Shown in pieces: positions 53,565 through 62,860 of a stretch of 64,000 nt of DNA. Each line of letters opens with the position of its first letter. Within the stretch, counting starts at the first letter, position 1. The notes beneath the pieces were generated by a model. That model made no database searches. It worked only from the letters and a program-made list of their open reading frames with translations, and was not told where the DNA came from. The stretch spans positions 1-64,000 of the forward strand of contig JANXSX010000212.1 of NCBI GenBank assembly GCA_025356475.1, written 5' to 3'. A program made the position numbers and the translations under genes. This DNA comes from Isosphaeraceae bacterium (GTDB lineage: Bacteria > Planctomycetota > Planctomycetia > Isosphaerales > Isosphaeraceae).

Positions 53565-54902
53565 TTAGATTGAGGCGGTCACTAAACGATTGGCTTGCCG
53601 GTTCGGGGCATACTCGGCCTCCGCACCAGGAGCCGCCGTCGGATGATAGGTCAGCGGTGAGCGGCCATCGGTCGCGCTCGCCTCGGCGAAGAGCGTTGCC
53701 ATCCGACGAACAGCGACGTCGCGTCCAAAGTGCTCGCGCGACCACTCCGCACCTGCGGCGGCCAACCTCGCGGCGAGTTCGTCATCATCGAGCAAAATCT
53801 CGATCGCATCGGCCAGAGCACTCGTATCACCAGGTGTTACAAGAAAGCCTGTCTCATCATCGCGAATCAAGTCAGGAATTCCCACGAGCCTCGTAGAGAC
53901 AGAGGGAACCCCCTGAAGCAGGGATTCGATCAATACCTGAGGCAAACCATCCATGTCCCCATCACGATCTTGCACACAAGCGAGAGCGAACACCCGTGCC
54001 GAGTCGAGAAGTGCGGGAAGGCCTTCCTGAAGGACTGTTTCACCGGTCAGTCGCACCACATTCTCTAGGCCAAGTTCGGTGACCTGCTGGCGAAGTCGTC
54101 CCAGATCAGGGCCGCTACCGGCGATCACGCAGTTGAGCTCAACTCCACGGTCACGCAACAGCCCGCATGCCTCGATCAGATCGGCGAACCCCTTCTTCTC
54201 CACGAGGCGTCCCACCGAGAGCACCCGGCGCGTTTTGCGGGTCAGATCCCCACTGCCTGGGGCGAACCTCGCCAGATCAATTCCGCAGTAGACGACCACG
54301 AGCCGAGCGGCGTCCGCCCCAAGATCGAGATAGAACCGGCGGTGATATTCGGAGATACATACGATGAACCGAGCCCTGCGAATCTTGGCGATTAACCCCA
54401 CCCGGTGAACGAACAAATCATTCGCGTGCCCAGTGAAACTGAACCCGACGCCGAGCAGTTCGGCAGTATGCATGGCTATTGACGTGGCTGTATGTGCCCA
54501 ATGTGCATGGATGTGACCGATATTCTTGTGTCGCCACCTCAATGCCAGAACAACTGACGGGAGAACTTGATAGATGATCCGAGCGCGTTGTTTCCAACCT
54601 TCTACAGGGCCAAAGATCGCCTTGGTGAGCATTGTCCAAAATCGAATGCCAAACACCCAGGGGGCGAAGAATAGAGCCCAAAGAGGGCGGAAGATACCCA
54701 GCGGGTAGATCGACCAAATCGTGCTGCGGAGCGAGGCCAGCGAGTCGTCCTGATAATACGTCGCCTTGTCGTGGCGATAGACTGTCACGACGTCGAGCAA
54801 CACTCCGGCATCCAGTAGGCCCGTCGCTTCGTTGCAGATCGTTGCATTGTTGAGGACATCGACCCCGATGTAGCCGATCTTCGTGCCGACACCCTTCACC
54901 AT
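53565..54902 (-). CDS. Glycosyltransferase, GT4 family
   Basis: I chose the ATG at 54902 (445 residues) with AAAGG upstream; the longer ORF to 55061 lacks a clear site. The N-domain starts KIGYIGVDVLNNATICNEATGLL. The C-domain contains VVYCGIDLARF, VLSVGRLVEKKGFADLIEACGLL, VIAGSGPDLGRLRQQV and DGLPQVLIESLLQGVPSVSTRLVGIPDLI with the expected Glu. A hydrophobic membrane-touching stretch is seen around residues 75-110. It is first in a minus operon of GT4, GT2, Wzx. The 291-bp gap to the next gene shows no other gene, only space for divergent promoters. Confidence 0.92.
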   Translation of the reverse strand: MVKGVGTKIGYIGVDVLNNATICNEATGLLDAGVLLDVVTVYRHDKATYYQDDSLASLRSTIWSIYPLGIFRPLWALFFAPWVFGIRFWTMLTKAIFGPVEGWKQRARIIYQVLPSVVLALRWRHKNIGHIHAHWAHTATSIAMHTAELLGVGFSFTGHANDLFVHRVGLIAKIRRARFIVCISEYHRRFYLDLGADAARLVVVYCGIDLARFAPGSGDLTRKTRRVLSVGRLVEKKGFADLIEACGLLRDRGVELNCVIAGSGPDLGRLRQQVTELGLENVVRLTGETVLQEGLPALLDSARVFALACVQDRDGDMDGLPQVLIESLLQGVPSVSTRLVGIPDLIRDDETGFLVTPGDTSALADAIEILLDDDELAARLAAAGAEWSREHFGRDVAVRRMATLFAEASATDGRSPLTYHPTAAPGAEAEYAPNRQANRLVTASI

Positions 54903-55193
54903 GTCATCAAGCCTTTCGAGAGATACGAGGATCGACGATTGTACACAGTCGCCAGAAATCAGACATCCGCCCGGCAACCCTACGCCCGAACTGAGCATTT
55001 GTCTGGGAATTACCAAAAAATGATCACGCCACAGATCCAGATAGGGCGACTCGGTCGCCACATCGTGCCTCGCAGAATGTGGCGAACTTCAAGAAAACCG
55101 GCTTCTACGGGATTTCTGGTTGAGGTCCGTAAGAATTCTGAGCGGGATGACCTATGTTCCTTGGGTGGAGTTCGCAATCTGGAGAGCCTCGCG

Positions 55194-56546
55194 ATGATGC
55201 TGATCGATCGAAGTCCCACTCCAGGCCAGACTCCGAACTGGCCAAGCGCTCGCGCTGAGCACAGGAATCGTCCTCTTCGGGTTATGATCCTCGCGGAGGC
55301 CTGCAACCCGTCTTGGTCGAGTGTTCCGCTGGTGGGCTATAACATGGCGAGAGCGCTCGCCAATCGCGATGACTTGAACATTACCGTCGTGACTCACGTC
55401 CGTAATCGCCCCGCTCTTGAAGGGGATCCGCTCGCGCAACTTGCATCGATCGAGTTCATTGATAACGACAAATTTGCCGGACCTGCCTATAAGTTGGGTC
55501 GCTTTCTCCGTGGAGGTCAATCGTCGGGCTGGTCGATCAACACAGCTTTCGCCTGGCCGTCATACATCGCCTTCGAACGAATGGTATATCGCAGATTCTC
55601 CTCCGCGTTTCGCGAAGGTCAATTTGACCTGATCCATCGTGTGACGCCCGTCTCGCCGGTGATGGGCAGTCCCCTCGCGAAGTGGGCCGGTGTGCCCATG
55701 ATTCTAGGTCCGCTGAATGGCGGGCTCCCTTGGCCTCGTGAGTATAGCGAACTTCGTCGGACCGAGAAGGAATGGCTGATTCCTTTTCGGGGCTTGCACA
55801 GGATGCTGCCGTTTTACAAGTCGACGTACCAGGCTGCTGCTGGGGTGATCGCCGCGAGCGAGCACACCAGCGCGGAGATCCCTCGCGGGAAGGGCAAACG
55901 TTTTTTCATGGCCGAGAATGGGGTCGACCCCACTCGGTTTCCGATCTCCGAGACCTGGCATGCTCCTGAAGGCCCGTTTCGATTCATATTCGTGGGTCGC
56001 CTTGCGGCAGGTAAAGGATGTGAATTGATCCTTCGGGCGATCGGTTCATCATCGCTGCTCAGATCCTGTCGACTAACCTTGATCGGTGATGGGGTGGAAC
56101 GGTCGAAGCTCGAGTCGATCGTCGAAGAACATGAGTTGGCGGATGTGGTCGAGTTCACCGGCTGGCTCGATCAACCGAGCATTTCTGCCCGATTGCGAGC
56201 ATCCCAAGCCTTCGTTTTCCCCAGCCTAAAGGAGTTTGGAGGCGGGGCGGTCATGGAGGCAATGTCGGCCGCGCTGCCTTCGATTGTGGTCGATTACGGA
56301 GGGCCAGGCGAAATTATCAGCCCCAGCACCGGCATCCGCCTGCCGATTGTCGCCAAAGATGAGCTGATCGCCAATCTGCGGGTGGCGATGGAGCAACTCG
56401 CAACCAATCATTCTCTCTGCCGCTCGATGGGTGAGGCTGCCGCCGATCGCGTCCGGACGGAGTTTGTCTGGAGTGCTAAGGCTGAGAAGATCGTGAAGAT
56501 GTATCACGATGTTGTTGACGTTCATTCACCATCGAGTTCGACATAA
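55194..56546 (+). CDS. Glycosyltransferase, GT4 family
   Basis: I chose the ATG at 55194 (450 residues), with GGAGAG 8 bases upstream; the longer ORF from 54939 has poor coding character in its first part. N-domain: RVMILAEACNPSWSSVPLVGYNMARAL. C-domain: FMAENGVDPTRF, FIFVGRLAAGKGCELILRAI, LTLIGDGVERSKLESIV, and KEFGGGAVMEAMSAALPSIVVDYGGPGEI with the catalytic Glu. It is followed 16 bp later by the PIG-L gene and then a methyltransferase, forming a plus-strand modification operon. Confidence 0.92.
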   Translation: MMLIDRSPTPGQTPNWPSARAEHRNRPLRVMILAEACNPSWSSVPLVGYNMARALANRDDLNITVVTHVRNRPALEGDPLAQLASIEFIDNDKFAGPAYKLGRFLRGGQSSGWSINTAFAWPSYIAFERMVYRRFSSAFREGQFDLIHRVTPVSPVMGSPLAKWAGVPMILGPLNGGLPWPREYSELRRTEKEWLIPFRGLHRMLPFYKSTYQAAAGVIAASEHTSAEIPRGKGKRFFMAENGVDPTRFPISETWHAPEGPFRFIFVGRLAAGKGCELILRAIGSSSLLRSCRLTLIGDGVERSKLESIVEEHELADVVEFTGWLDQPSISARLRASQAFVFPSLKEFGGGAVMEAMSAALPSIVVDYGGPGEIISPSTGIRLPIVAKDELIANLRVAMEQLATNHSLCRSMGEAAADRVRTEFVWSAKAEKIVKMYHDVVDVHSPSSST

Positions 56547-56562
56547 GCAAAAAGGACGGGTC

Positions 56563-57348
56563 ATGTCGATCACCATTCAGAGCGTTCGTACTTCGGCGTT
56601 TCAGTGTGTGAAAACGTGGGCATCCCGCAGATTCCTTGCTCGGATCCAGCGCATCACGCACCGAATGCCGGTCGAACTCCGTCGAGTCGAGCCAGGACGG
56701 ATCATGGTTCTCGCTCCCCACATGGATGACGAGGTGATCGGCGCTGGTGGGACTCTGGCCCTCCACAAGCAAGTCGGCAGTGATGTCGGCATCGTGTTCA
56801 CGACCGACAGCGGAGGTCAACGATCAACGTCTGGTCAGCCTCCAATTCGAAAGATCCGTCAGGCAGAGGCGCGGCAGGTCGCCGATCGATTTGGATATGA
56901 GATTATCGATGTACTTTCTCATCCTGATGGAATGCTTTCGCACCACGAAGTCGCTCTGGGCAAAGATCTGGCAGGACTCATTGCATCGTGGAAGCCCGAC
57001 GAGATTTTCGTGCCGTTCCCTTCCGATCACCATCGCGATCACCAGGCAACCGCAGCCGCGCTCGCGATTGCGATCGAGGCCAGAGGGTACGGCGGAACCA
57101 TTTGGTGCTACGAAATCTGGTCGACGCTCTGGCCTAACGTCGAAATCGATATCACCGATGTTGTTGATCTCAAGCGTGAGGCGATCGAACTCTACGTGTC
57201 CCAGGTCTCCGGCATGAGCTATGCCGAGTCGGCATTGGGGCTAAACCGTTACCGCGGGTTGAAAGTGCGTGTCCCGTTCGCTGAGGGATTTTACGTGGCG
57301 AATAGTGCGGATTACCTCCGCCTCGCCGAGATGCTCTGCGAAATCTGA
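56563..57348 (+). CDS. PIG-L family zinc deacetylase
   Basis: I chose the ATG at 56563 (261 residues), with AAAGGACGGG upstream. The metal-binding motif APHMDDEVIGAGG (His53, Asp55, Asp56) and the second His cluster PFPSDHHRDHQAT define the GlcNAc-PI de-N-acetylase (LmbE/PIG-L) fold. These zinc enzymes remove N-acetyl groups from amino sugars. In a polysaccharide cluster it may deacetylate a sugar of the repeat unit or its precursor. Length is normal for the family. Confidence 0.93.
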   Translation: MSITIQSVRTSAFQCVKTWASRRFLARIQRITHRMPVELRRVEPGRIMVLAPHMDDEVIGAGGTLALHKQVGSDVGIVFTTDSGGQRSTSGQPPIRKIRQAEARQVADRFGYEIIDVLSHPDGMLSHHEVALGKDLAGLIASWKPDEIFVPFPSDHHRDHQATAAALAIAIEARGYGGTIWCYEIWSTLWPNVEIDITDVVDLKREAIELYVSQVSGMSYAESALGLNRYRGLKVRVPFAEGFYVANSADYLRLAEMLCEI

Positions 57349-57376
57349 ACCATCAAGGGAGACCAGTCCATTGGAA

Positions 57377-58246
57377 ATGATCACGACAACAAGTAGACGC
57401 TCCTTGTTCGCATTCTGGGCAGGTTCGTCGCGTTATCGTCATTGTGGCGACTCGCTTGGTCTGGAACATTCGCCGCACCGGATTGAGTTGCCGCGACTTC
57501 TTCAGGGATGTAAGAGGGTACTCGATCTCGCTTGTGGTGATGGCGCGAACCTTGCATTTCTTCCCGAAGGGATTGACTATACAGGCTGCGATTACTCGGC
57601 GTATGCACTCGAAACACTCATGTCCAAGACCGATCATTTGTCCATGGCGAAGAGAGTCTTTGCCGGCGACGTTCGCCAGCTCCCTGTCGAGACCGGCAGT
57701 CAGGATGCAGTGATCAGCTCGTATAGCTTTGAACACTTTCTCGAAGTTCCGACCATTCTCAACGAGTGCGACAGAGTGCTCCGACCTGGCGGGCTGCTCG
57801 TCATTTTCGGACCCGATTACACAGCGCCCAACGCGTTCTCCCCACCCCAGGCCGCAATAATCAAGGGAAATCGCGTCCGACTGCTGACCTACACCTTGGG
57901 GCGACTCGCACGACGACTTCGCCATGCCCGAGGTCGTGATCGTGTTCTCTTTGAGTACGTCGAACCTTTGGTCCTTTCCGAGGCCACGTTTCAGCCGGAC
58001 CATGACCTGACCCACCTGACCAATCATGGCATGATAGGTAAATACATGAAATCACTCGTCTATCAACAAGTCGAGCTTGTGACCACAGCGCCATCGCCTG
58101 ACTCGCTCCTGAAGAAGGCGTTCGCTACCCTCGGGCTTTGGGGTAAGTTTGGTGATGCCCGCGTCGTTCTGAAGAAGCCCATCGAACCGGTCAAACCTCG
58201 TAAGATCCAGGTGACAGAACGGCTGGTTCATCGCCAACCGGATTGA
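57377..58246 (+). CDS. SAM-dependent class I methyltransferase
   Basis: The ATG at 57377 gives 289 residues; a TTG at 57371 fits the AAGGGAG site slightly better and adds two residues. Motif I is RVLDLACGDGANLAFL, followed by GCDYSAYALETL, DVRQLPVETGSQDAVISSYSFEHFLE and LRPGGLLVIFGPDYTAP, as in Methyltransf_11 enzymes. The C-terminal part carries a basic patch. It lies 28 bp behind the PIG-L gene, so a role in methylating the polysaccharide is likely but not shown. Substrate unknown. Confidence 0.9.
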   Translation: MITTTSRRSLFAFWAGSSRYRHCGDSLGLEHSPHRIELPRLLQGCKRVLDLACGDGANLAFLPEGIDYTGCDYSAYALETLMSKTDHLSMAKRVFAGDVRQLPVETGSQDAVISSYSFEHFLEVPTILNECDRVLRPGGLLVIFGPDYTAPNAFSPPQAAIIKGNRVRLLTYTLGRLARRLRHARGRDRVLFEYVEPLVLSEATFQPDHDLTHLTNHGMIGKYMKSLVYQQVELVTTAPSPDSLLKKAFATLGLWGKFGDARVVLKKPIEPVKPRKIQVTERLVHRQPD

Positions 58247-58291
58247 GACCTCGCGGCGTTCAATAATCTCCATTTGCCGATTGCAACCACG

Positions 58292-58471
58292 ATGAATGAC
58301 GATCAGTGCGTGCTATTCAGAGCGTTCGATCTCGTGTGTACCCCGATTGTCTTGCTGGACAGTTGGGACGTCGTCGTTGGAGTGAACAAGGCATGTTGTG
58401 AGCAGTTTGGCTATCCAAGATCGCAACTCCAGGGGCACGATTGGGCCGAACTCCCCTGGATATGTGAATAA
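58292..58471 (+). pseudogene. N-terminal half of a PAS domain, cut off by TAA TAG
   Basis: This 59-residue piece (from the ATG at 58292) has the first half of a PAS domain, VLFRAFDLVCTPIVLLDSWD followed by NKACCEQFGYPRSQLQGHDW. It stops at TAA (58469), directly followed by TAG. The same reading frame continues after 27 bases into the histidine kinase at 58499, whose first residues hold the second half of a PAS domain (RRTIRWSDTPY...VRTGVDVSEQ). The two parts together look like one PAS domain, so this is best read as the 5' part of a broken gene. Confidence 0.6.
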
Positions 58472-58498
58472 TAGTCAGACATATCAAGAGTTACATGT

Positions 58499-60217
58499 GT
58501 GAGGAAATCCCAAATTGGACATGTCCGAACTGAGGCTGGTTTGCGCCGAACGATTCGTTGGAGTGACACTCCTTACTCGGAAGGAATGATGATTGTCCGC
58601 ACGGGGGTTGATGTCTCGGAGCAGATTCAGCCGAGCATGAACGAAAGTCGCCCTCTCTTCACTTCCTGGATGCCTGAGATCACCAAGAGAAAGCCGGATG
58701 AACTTGACGATGAGACCGCTCTTAAGGCGAACGATTACGTGCTGGCGAATATGGGGCACGAACTCCGAACTCCCCTGACAGCGATCCTTGGCTATGCCGA
58801 TATGCTTCGTCAGACGAGGCTTACTGAAGACCATTCCGCCAAGCTCCTTGACGCTATTCGTCAGAACGGTGAAGAGTTGCTCCAGATCGTTGGGAATGTC
58901 CTGGATCTCGCAGAGAGCAACACCGACTCGGCAGAGATCAAACTCGCTCTGGTCTCCCCGTGGGCTGTGGTTGCTCAGGTCGTTGCCGATCATAAGGGCA
59001 GAGCCAAAGAGAAAGCTTTGCAGCTCATTGCGACTTGTGATGGTCCCTTCCCGGCGAACGTTCAAACCAGTCTGGTCCGGCTTCGGCAGATTCTCTCCAG
59101 CCTGATTTCGAATGCCATCAAGTTTTCAACGAGTGGTCGCGTCTCGATCCGTATGTGGATTGAGTTAAGTCAATCGGAGGTACTGGACACGCTTTGTTTC
59201 GAGGTTAACGACGACGGCATCGGCATGTTGCCGGAAGAGATTGAGTGTGTGTTTACTCCATTTTACCAGGCGGATTCGTCGCACACCCGAGCTCAAGGAG
59301 GAGTCGGCCTTGGGCTCTGGGTCGCCAGGCGGCAAGCTGAACCACTTAAGGGTGAAATCAAGCTCGAGAGCCGGGCAGGGAAGGGCAGCAGAATCACAGT
59401 GCACCTACCAGTCCGATTCGATCGCTCAACCTTGATTGACCAATCCGAATGCTCGGGTGTGGTCTCCTCGGCATTCGAAATGGATCAGGTGGACCACTTC
59501 GGCATACCTCGGGGCCATGTGCTTCTTGCCGAGGATAACTGTGACACCCAACGCGTTCTTACCTACGATCTCCAGAGAATTGGCCTCACCCTTGAGATCG
59601 CTGAGAACGGGCGAATCGCGATCGAGAAAGGCCTTCGAGGGGAATTTGATGCAGTCTTGATGGACATCCAGATGCCCGAGATCGACGGCTATGCCGCAAC
59701 CCGGGCACTCAGGCGAGGCGGGTTTACCAAGCCGATTATTGCGATTACCACGCACGCGTTTGCTGGCGACGCGGAGAAGTGTCTTCTTGCCGGCTGTGAC
59801 GACTATCTTCGCAAACCGATCGAACTCAAAAATCTTCATCAGAAGCTATGTAAACAGTTGAAGGCGTCGACCGCTTCGGGAGATTCGATCATTGCCAGCG
59901 AACTGGATTTGCCACCTGAGTTTCGAGAGGACCCGGCCTACCTCGAACTCGTCGATGACTATGTCCAGAGTCTCCCCGAGCAGATCGCGGAACTTGATCA
60001 GGCCGTGCGGGGCCGCGATGGTGAACGGTCGGCGAAGCTCGCGCATGTGCTGCGAGGTGCAGGGGGGATGTATGGCCTGGCCAACCTCAGCCTGGCCGCC
60101 GGGCGAATTGAAGATGGAGTGCGACTCTTCCATGACTGGGACAGAATCGCCGACCATCTGGCTGAAGTTTTTGCGATCCTCAACCGGCTCCATCGCGAAC
60201 TTGCTTATGCGTCTTAA
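58499..60217 (+). CDS. Hybrid histidine kinase with receiver and HPt domains (5' end broken)
   Basis: The frame from GTG 58499 gives 572 residues: a partial PAS/PAC end (1-45), HisKA with GHELRTPLTAILGY (His87), HATPase_c with ISNAIKFS, NDDGIGMLP and GGVGLGLWVARR, a receiver with LLAEDNCDTQ, LMDIQMPEIDG and LRKPI, and a C-terminal HPt domain with LAHVLRGAGGMYG (His near 516). All phosphorelay residues are present, so an active core could still be made from an internal start such as ATG 58637. The full ancestral gene began upstream, at about 58292. Sitting inside the polysaccharide cluster, it may regulate it. Confidence 0.85.
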   Translation: MRKSQIGHVRTEAGLRRTIRWSDTPYSEGMMIVRTGVDVSEQIQPSMNESRPLFTSWMPEITKRKPDELDDETALKANDYVLANMGHELRTPLTAILGYADMLRQTRLTEDHSAKLLDAIRQNGEELLQIVGNVLDLAESNTDSAEIKLALVSPWAVVAQVVADHKGRAKEKALQLIATCDGPFPANVQTSLVRLRQILSSLISNAIKFSTSGRVSIRMWIELSQSEVLDTLCFEVNDDGIGMLPEEIECVFTPFYQADSSHTRAQGGVGLGLWVARRQAEPLKGEIKLESRAGKGSRITVHLPVRFDRSTLIDQSECSGVVSSAFEMDQVDHFGIPRGHVLLAEDNCDTQRVLTYDLQRIGLTLEIAENGRIAIEKGLRGEFDAVLMDIQMPEIDGYAATRALRRGGFTKPIIAITTHAFAGDAEKCLLAGCDDYLRKPIELKNLHQKLCKQLKASTASGDSIIASELDLPPEFREDPAYLELVDDYVQSLPEQIAELDQAVRGRDGERSAKLAHVLRGAGGMYGLANLSLAAGRIEDGVRLFHDWDRIADHLAEVFAILNRLHRELAYAS

Positions 60218-60253
60218 GTGCATGTTGCGACGCACTCGGTCATCGAGTTCCAT

Positions 60254-61147
60254 TTAAATCTTGATGAATTCACTCTCGCAGGGGGCCTCGTTTGCAATCT
60301 TTCGGAGATAGTTGCCGTAGTCGTTTTTCAACGAGTCTGCGACGTGGAGAACTTGCCAAGCTTCGATATATCCCATGCGATAGGCGACTTCTTCAAGGCA
60401 GGCAACCTTGAGCCCCTGACGTGTCTCCACGGATTGGATGAAGCTCCCTGCCTGCTGGAGCGAGTCCGGTGTGCCGGTGTCGAGCCATGCGATACCACGG
60501 CCCAGGATATCGAGCCGGAGCTGCTCACGGCGGAGATACTCGCGATTGACGTCGGTGATCTCCAACTCGCCACGAGGAGACGGGATTAGATCCTCCGCGA
60601 TGTCCAGAACCTGGTTGTCATAGAAGTAAAGTCCCGTCACCGCGTACTGGGACTTCGGACGTTCCGGTTTCTCTTCCAGCTCAATCACAGCACCGTTCCG
60701 GTCAAACTCGGCGACTCCGTAGCGTTCTGGATCTTGAACGTGGTAGCCGAAAATCGTGGCCCCTTCAATTCGCGCTGCGGCTGTTTGAAGAATTCGGCTC
60801 AGGCCGTGTCCATAAAAGACATTATCGCCAAGAACCAACGCGACCCGGTCTCCAGCGACAAACTCCCGACCGATGATGAACGCCTGGGCCAGGCCTTCCG
60901 GTCGCGGTTGCACGGCATATTGGAGGTGAATCCCCCACTCTTCGCCCGAGCCGAGCAGTTCTTCATAACGTTTGATGTCGGAAGGTGTAGAAATGACAAG
61001 TATGTCGCGAATCCCGGCAAGCATCAAGGTACTCAAGGGATAGTAGATCATTGGCTTGTCATAGATCGGCAGGAGCTGTTTGCTGACGACCCGCGTCAAC
61101 GGGTAGAGCCGAGTTCCGGATCCCCCCGCGAGAATGATCCCCTTCAT
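60254..61147 (-). CDS. rmlA: Glucose-1-phosphate thymidylyltransferase
   Basis: The 297-residue product has the RmlA signature [13 protein letters not shown], then [35 protein letters not shown] with the metal-binding Asp, [21 protein letters not shown] and TDVNREYL. It couples glucose-1-phosphate with dTTP to give dTDP-glucose, the first step of dTDP-rhamnose and related sugars. Length and motifs are typical. It lies at the 3' end of the minus operon that begins with the STAS gene at 63985, 78 bp after the fusion gene. Confidence 0.95.
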   Translation of the reverse strand: MKGIILAGGSGTRLYPLTRVVSKQLLPIYDKPMIYYPLSTLMLAGIRDILVISTPSDIKRYEELLGSGEEWGIHLQYAVQPRPEGLAQAFIIGREFVAGDRVALVLGDNVFYGHGLSRILQTAAARIEGATIFGYHVQDPERYGVAEFDRNGAVIELEEKPERPKSQYAVTGLYFYDNQVLDIAEDLIPSPRGELEITDVNREYLRREQLRLDILGRGIAWLDTGTPDSLQQAGSFIQSVETRQGLKVACLEEVAYRMGYIEAWQVLHVADSLKNDYGNYLRKIANEAPCESEFIKI

Positions 61148-61225
61148 GGAACAGACCCCAAGACTGAGGCGATCGCCTCGAAAAGAGAATGTGTCGGTGC
61201 TGACCGCATCTTCAATACCCTGATC

Positions 61226-62833
61226 TTAGTACATCTTTGGCAACGTTTCCCCGGACTCCTCACTCGGGGTGAAGGAAGCTTGGGCCTTGCGGTTCTTCAG
61301 GTGAGGTCTTCGAGCAAAAAACGGCGTGCTCGGCTCCGTGCGCGTTGCGGCGTGGTTGTGACCAAAGAGAGCCCGGCCAACATATGCGACCGAGAGTCGC
61401 AGGTCATGTCTCAATCCGCCGGCGGCAACGTAGTAGAAATCCGAGACGCGATGGTCGTCATCGCTCAATGACGAAGCGGGGACCAAGCTTGTCTCGGTGA
61501 TCAGTCCCGACCGTGCGCGGAGGTAAGAAGGCCGCCAATCCTGCGGTAGACCTTCAACTTCCTCTGGAGCACGGGGGGGGACTCCCACGAGTCTGAGATC
61601 TCCTTTGACCACGTTGAAAAGCCCCGGTAGAAAGCGCAGTAAGACGTCGTCGAGACCGGAAAGCTCCTGGGTCTTTCCTTCAGTAAATCGCCAGAGCCGG
61701 TAGGTCTTCCATCTCGAATTGTCCGATGAGGCCGGTAGCCGTAATGCCTCGGTCGAGACTAGAACTTGCCCTCCTCGAACGAGCTTGAGGGTTATTGCCG
61801 TTGCTAGCAGCAAGGGCGCGACGATCACCAGTCCGACCAACGCGAAGAATCTCGTGAGGAACCCAACAAGGTGAGACTTCAAACCACGCGCCGAGACTGC
61901 CGAGAGGAGTAGGTCGTCTTCAAGCGTCATCTCGACTCCGAGCGAGACTTCGACCAGATGGCTCTTCGAAACAATTGCGTGGTGGAGTTCTGTCCCCTGC
62001 CCAACATAGGTCAAAGGGAGAAGGACCGAATCGGTGATCGAGCACCGGCTGTCGAGAATACATCCATGGCCGACTACGGCATTAGGGCCGATTTCGGCTC
62101 CAGCCCCGACCTGACAGTCTTCGCCGATATAAACGGGCGGCAAGATCTGCGCTTTGGGATGGACCACGACATTGCGAGAGAGCCAGACTCCGGGCTCAAC
62201 CTCAACCGCCCCAAACAGCAATCCTGACACCTTTCCGTCGATAGCCGCACGGTTGCTATCGAGATATGAGCCGAAATAGCGAACGTCGAAGACAACATTA
62301 TCAAGATCAATGATCCGCTTACTCGTAGATTGAAATCGAGCGGTCAGTACACGCTCATCCGCATCGGTCGGCAGATGCTCGACATCCCGGCGTGAGATCC
62401 ACGCCCAGCCCGTCCAAACCGAATCCTCGCCTGTTCGCCTCGAAAAAAGGGTCAGTTCTTGGCAGAGTAGTGGATGTTCGAGCACCCCTAAGATCGGCAA
62501 TCGGTCTGCATGGCCTAGAAGAACAGGGGAGTCATCGAGCGGCGGACCCATTGTCAGTAACGTGCGGTAGGGTTGATCCGGATCACGTGCCAAGTGGTAG
62601 CGGATTCTGACTCCCCAGCGCGTTCCATCCCCAAAGTGTTCTTCGATTTGATAGGCTTGATGACTCACGACGATGTCGAACTGATCGAAACCTGATATCG
62701 ACAAGGATTCGATAATGTGTTGAAGGATGGGACGGTCGGCGATCGGCATCATCGCGGACGCGAATTGTTCGCTGAGCGCACCATCCCCCGGACAGGATCC
62801 AGCGGCCATCAAGATCGCTCGCATTGACATCAT
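61226..62833 (-). CDS. Fusion: nucleotidyltransferase-like, hexapeptide beta-helix, degenerate PGT
   Basis: Three ATG codons (62833, 62830, 62824) follow GGAG closely; the start is not settled. The N-terminal part, about residues 4-215, follows the sugar-nucleotide transferase fold (MRAILMAAG), but the GGxGTRL loop is replaced by GSCPGDGALSEQF, so activity is doubtful. Residues about 215-320 form left-handed hexapeptide repeats (VYIGEDCQVGAGAEIGPNAVVGHGCIL). A membrane helix follows (about 327-350) and then a PGT-like domain ending NVVKGDLRLVGVPPRAPEE. In active enzymes Asp-Glu-Leu-Pro precedes this; here it is Arg-Phe-Leu-Pro. The gene lies next to a canonical PGT and rmlA. Confidence 0.82.
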   Translation of the reverse strand: MMSMRAILMAAGSCPGDGALSEQFASAMMPIADRPILQHIIESLSISGFDQFDIVVSHQAYQIEEHFGDGTRWGVRIRYHLARDPDQPYRTLLTMGPPLDDSPVLLGHADRLPILGVLEHPLLCQELTLFSRRTGEDSVWTGWAWISRRDVEHLPTDADERVLTARFQSTSKRIIDLDNVVFDVRYFGSYLDSNRAAIDGKVSGLLFGAVEVEPGVWLSRNVVVHPKAQILPPVYIGEDCQVGAGAEIGPNAVVGHGCILDSRCSITDSVLLPLTYVGQGTELHHAIVSKSHLVEVSLGVEMTLEDDLLLSAVSARGLKSHLVGFLTRFFALVGLVIVAPLLLATAITLKLVRGGQVLVSTEALRLPASSDNSRWKTYRLWRFTEGKTQELSGLDDVLLRFLPGLFNVVKGDLRLVGVPPRAPEEVEGLPQDWRPSYLRARSGLITETSLVPASSLSDDDHRVSDFYYVAAGGLRHDLRLSVAYVGRALFGHNHAATRTEPSTPFFARRPHLKNRKAQASFTPSEESGETLPKMY

Positions 62834-62860
62834 TCTCCAATCAGGGGAGGTCTCAACGTG

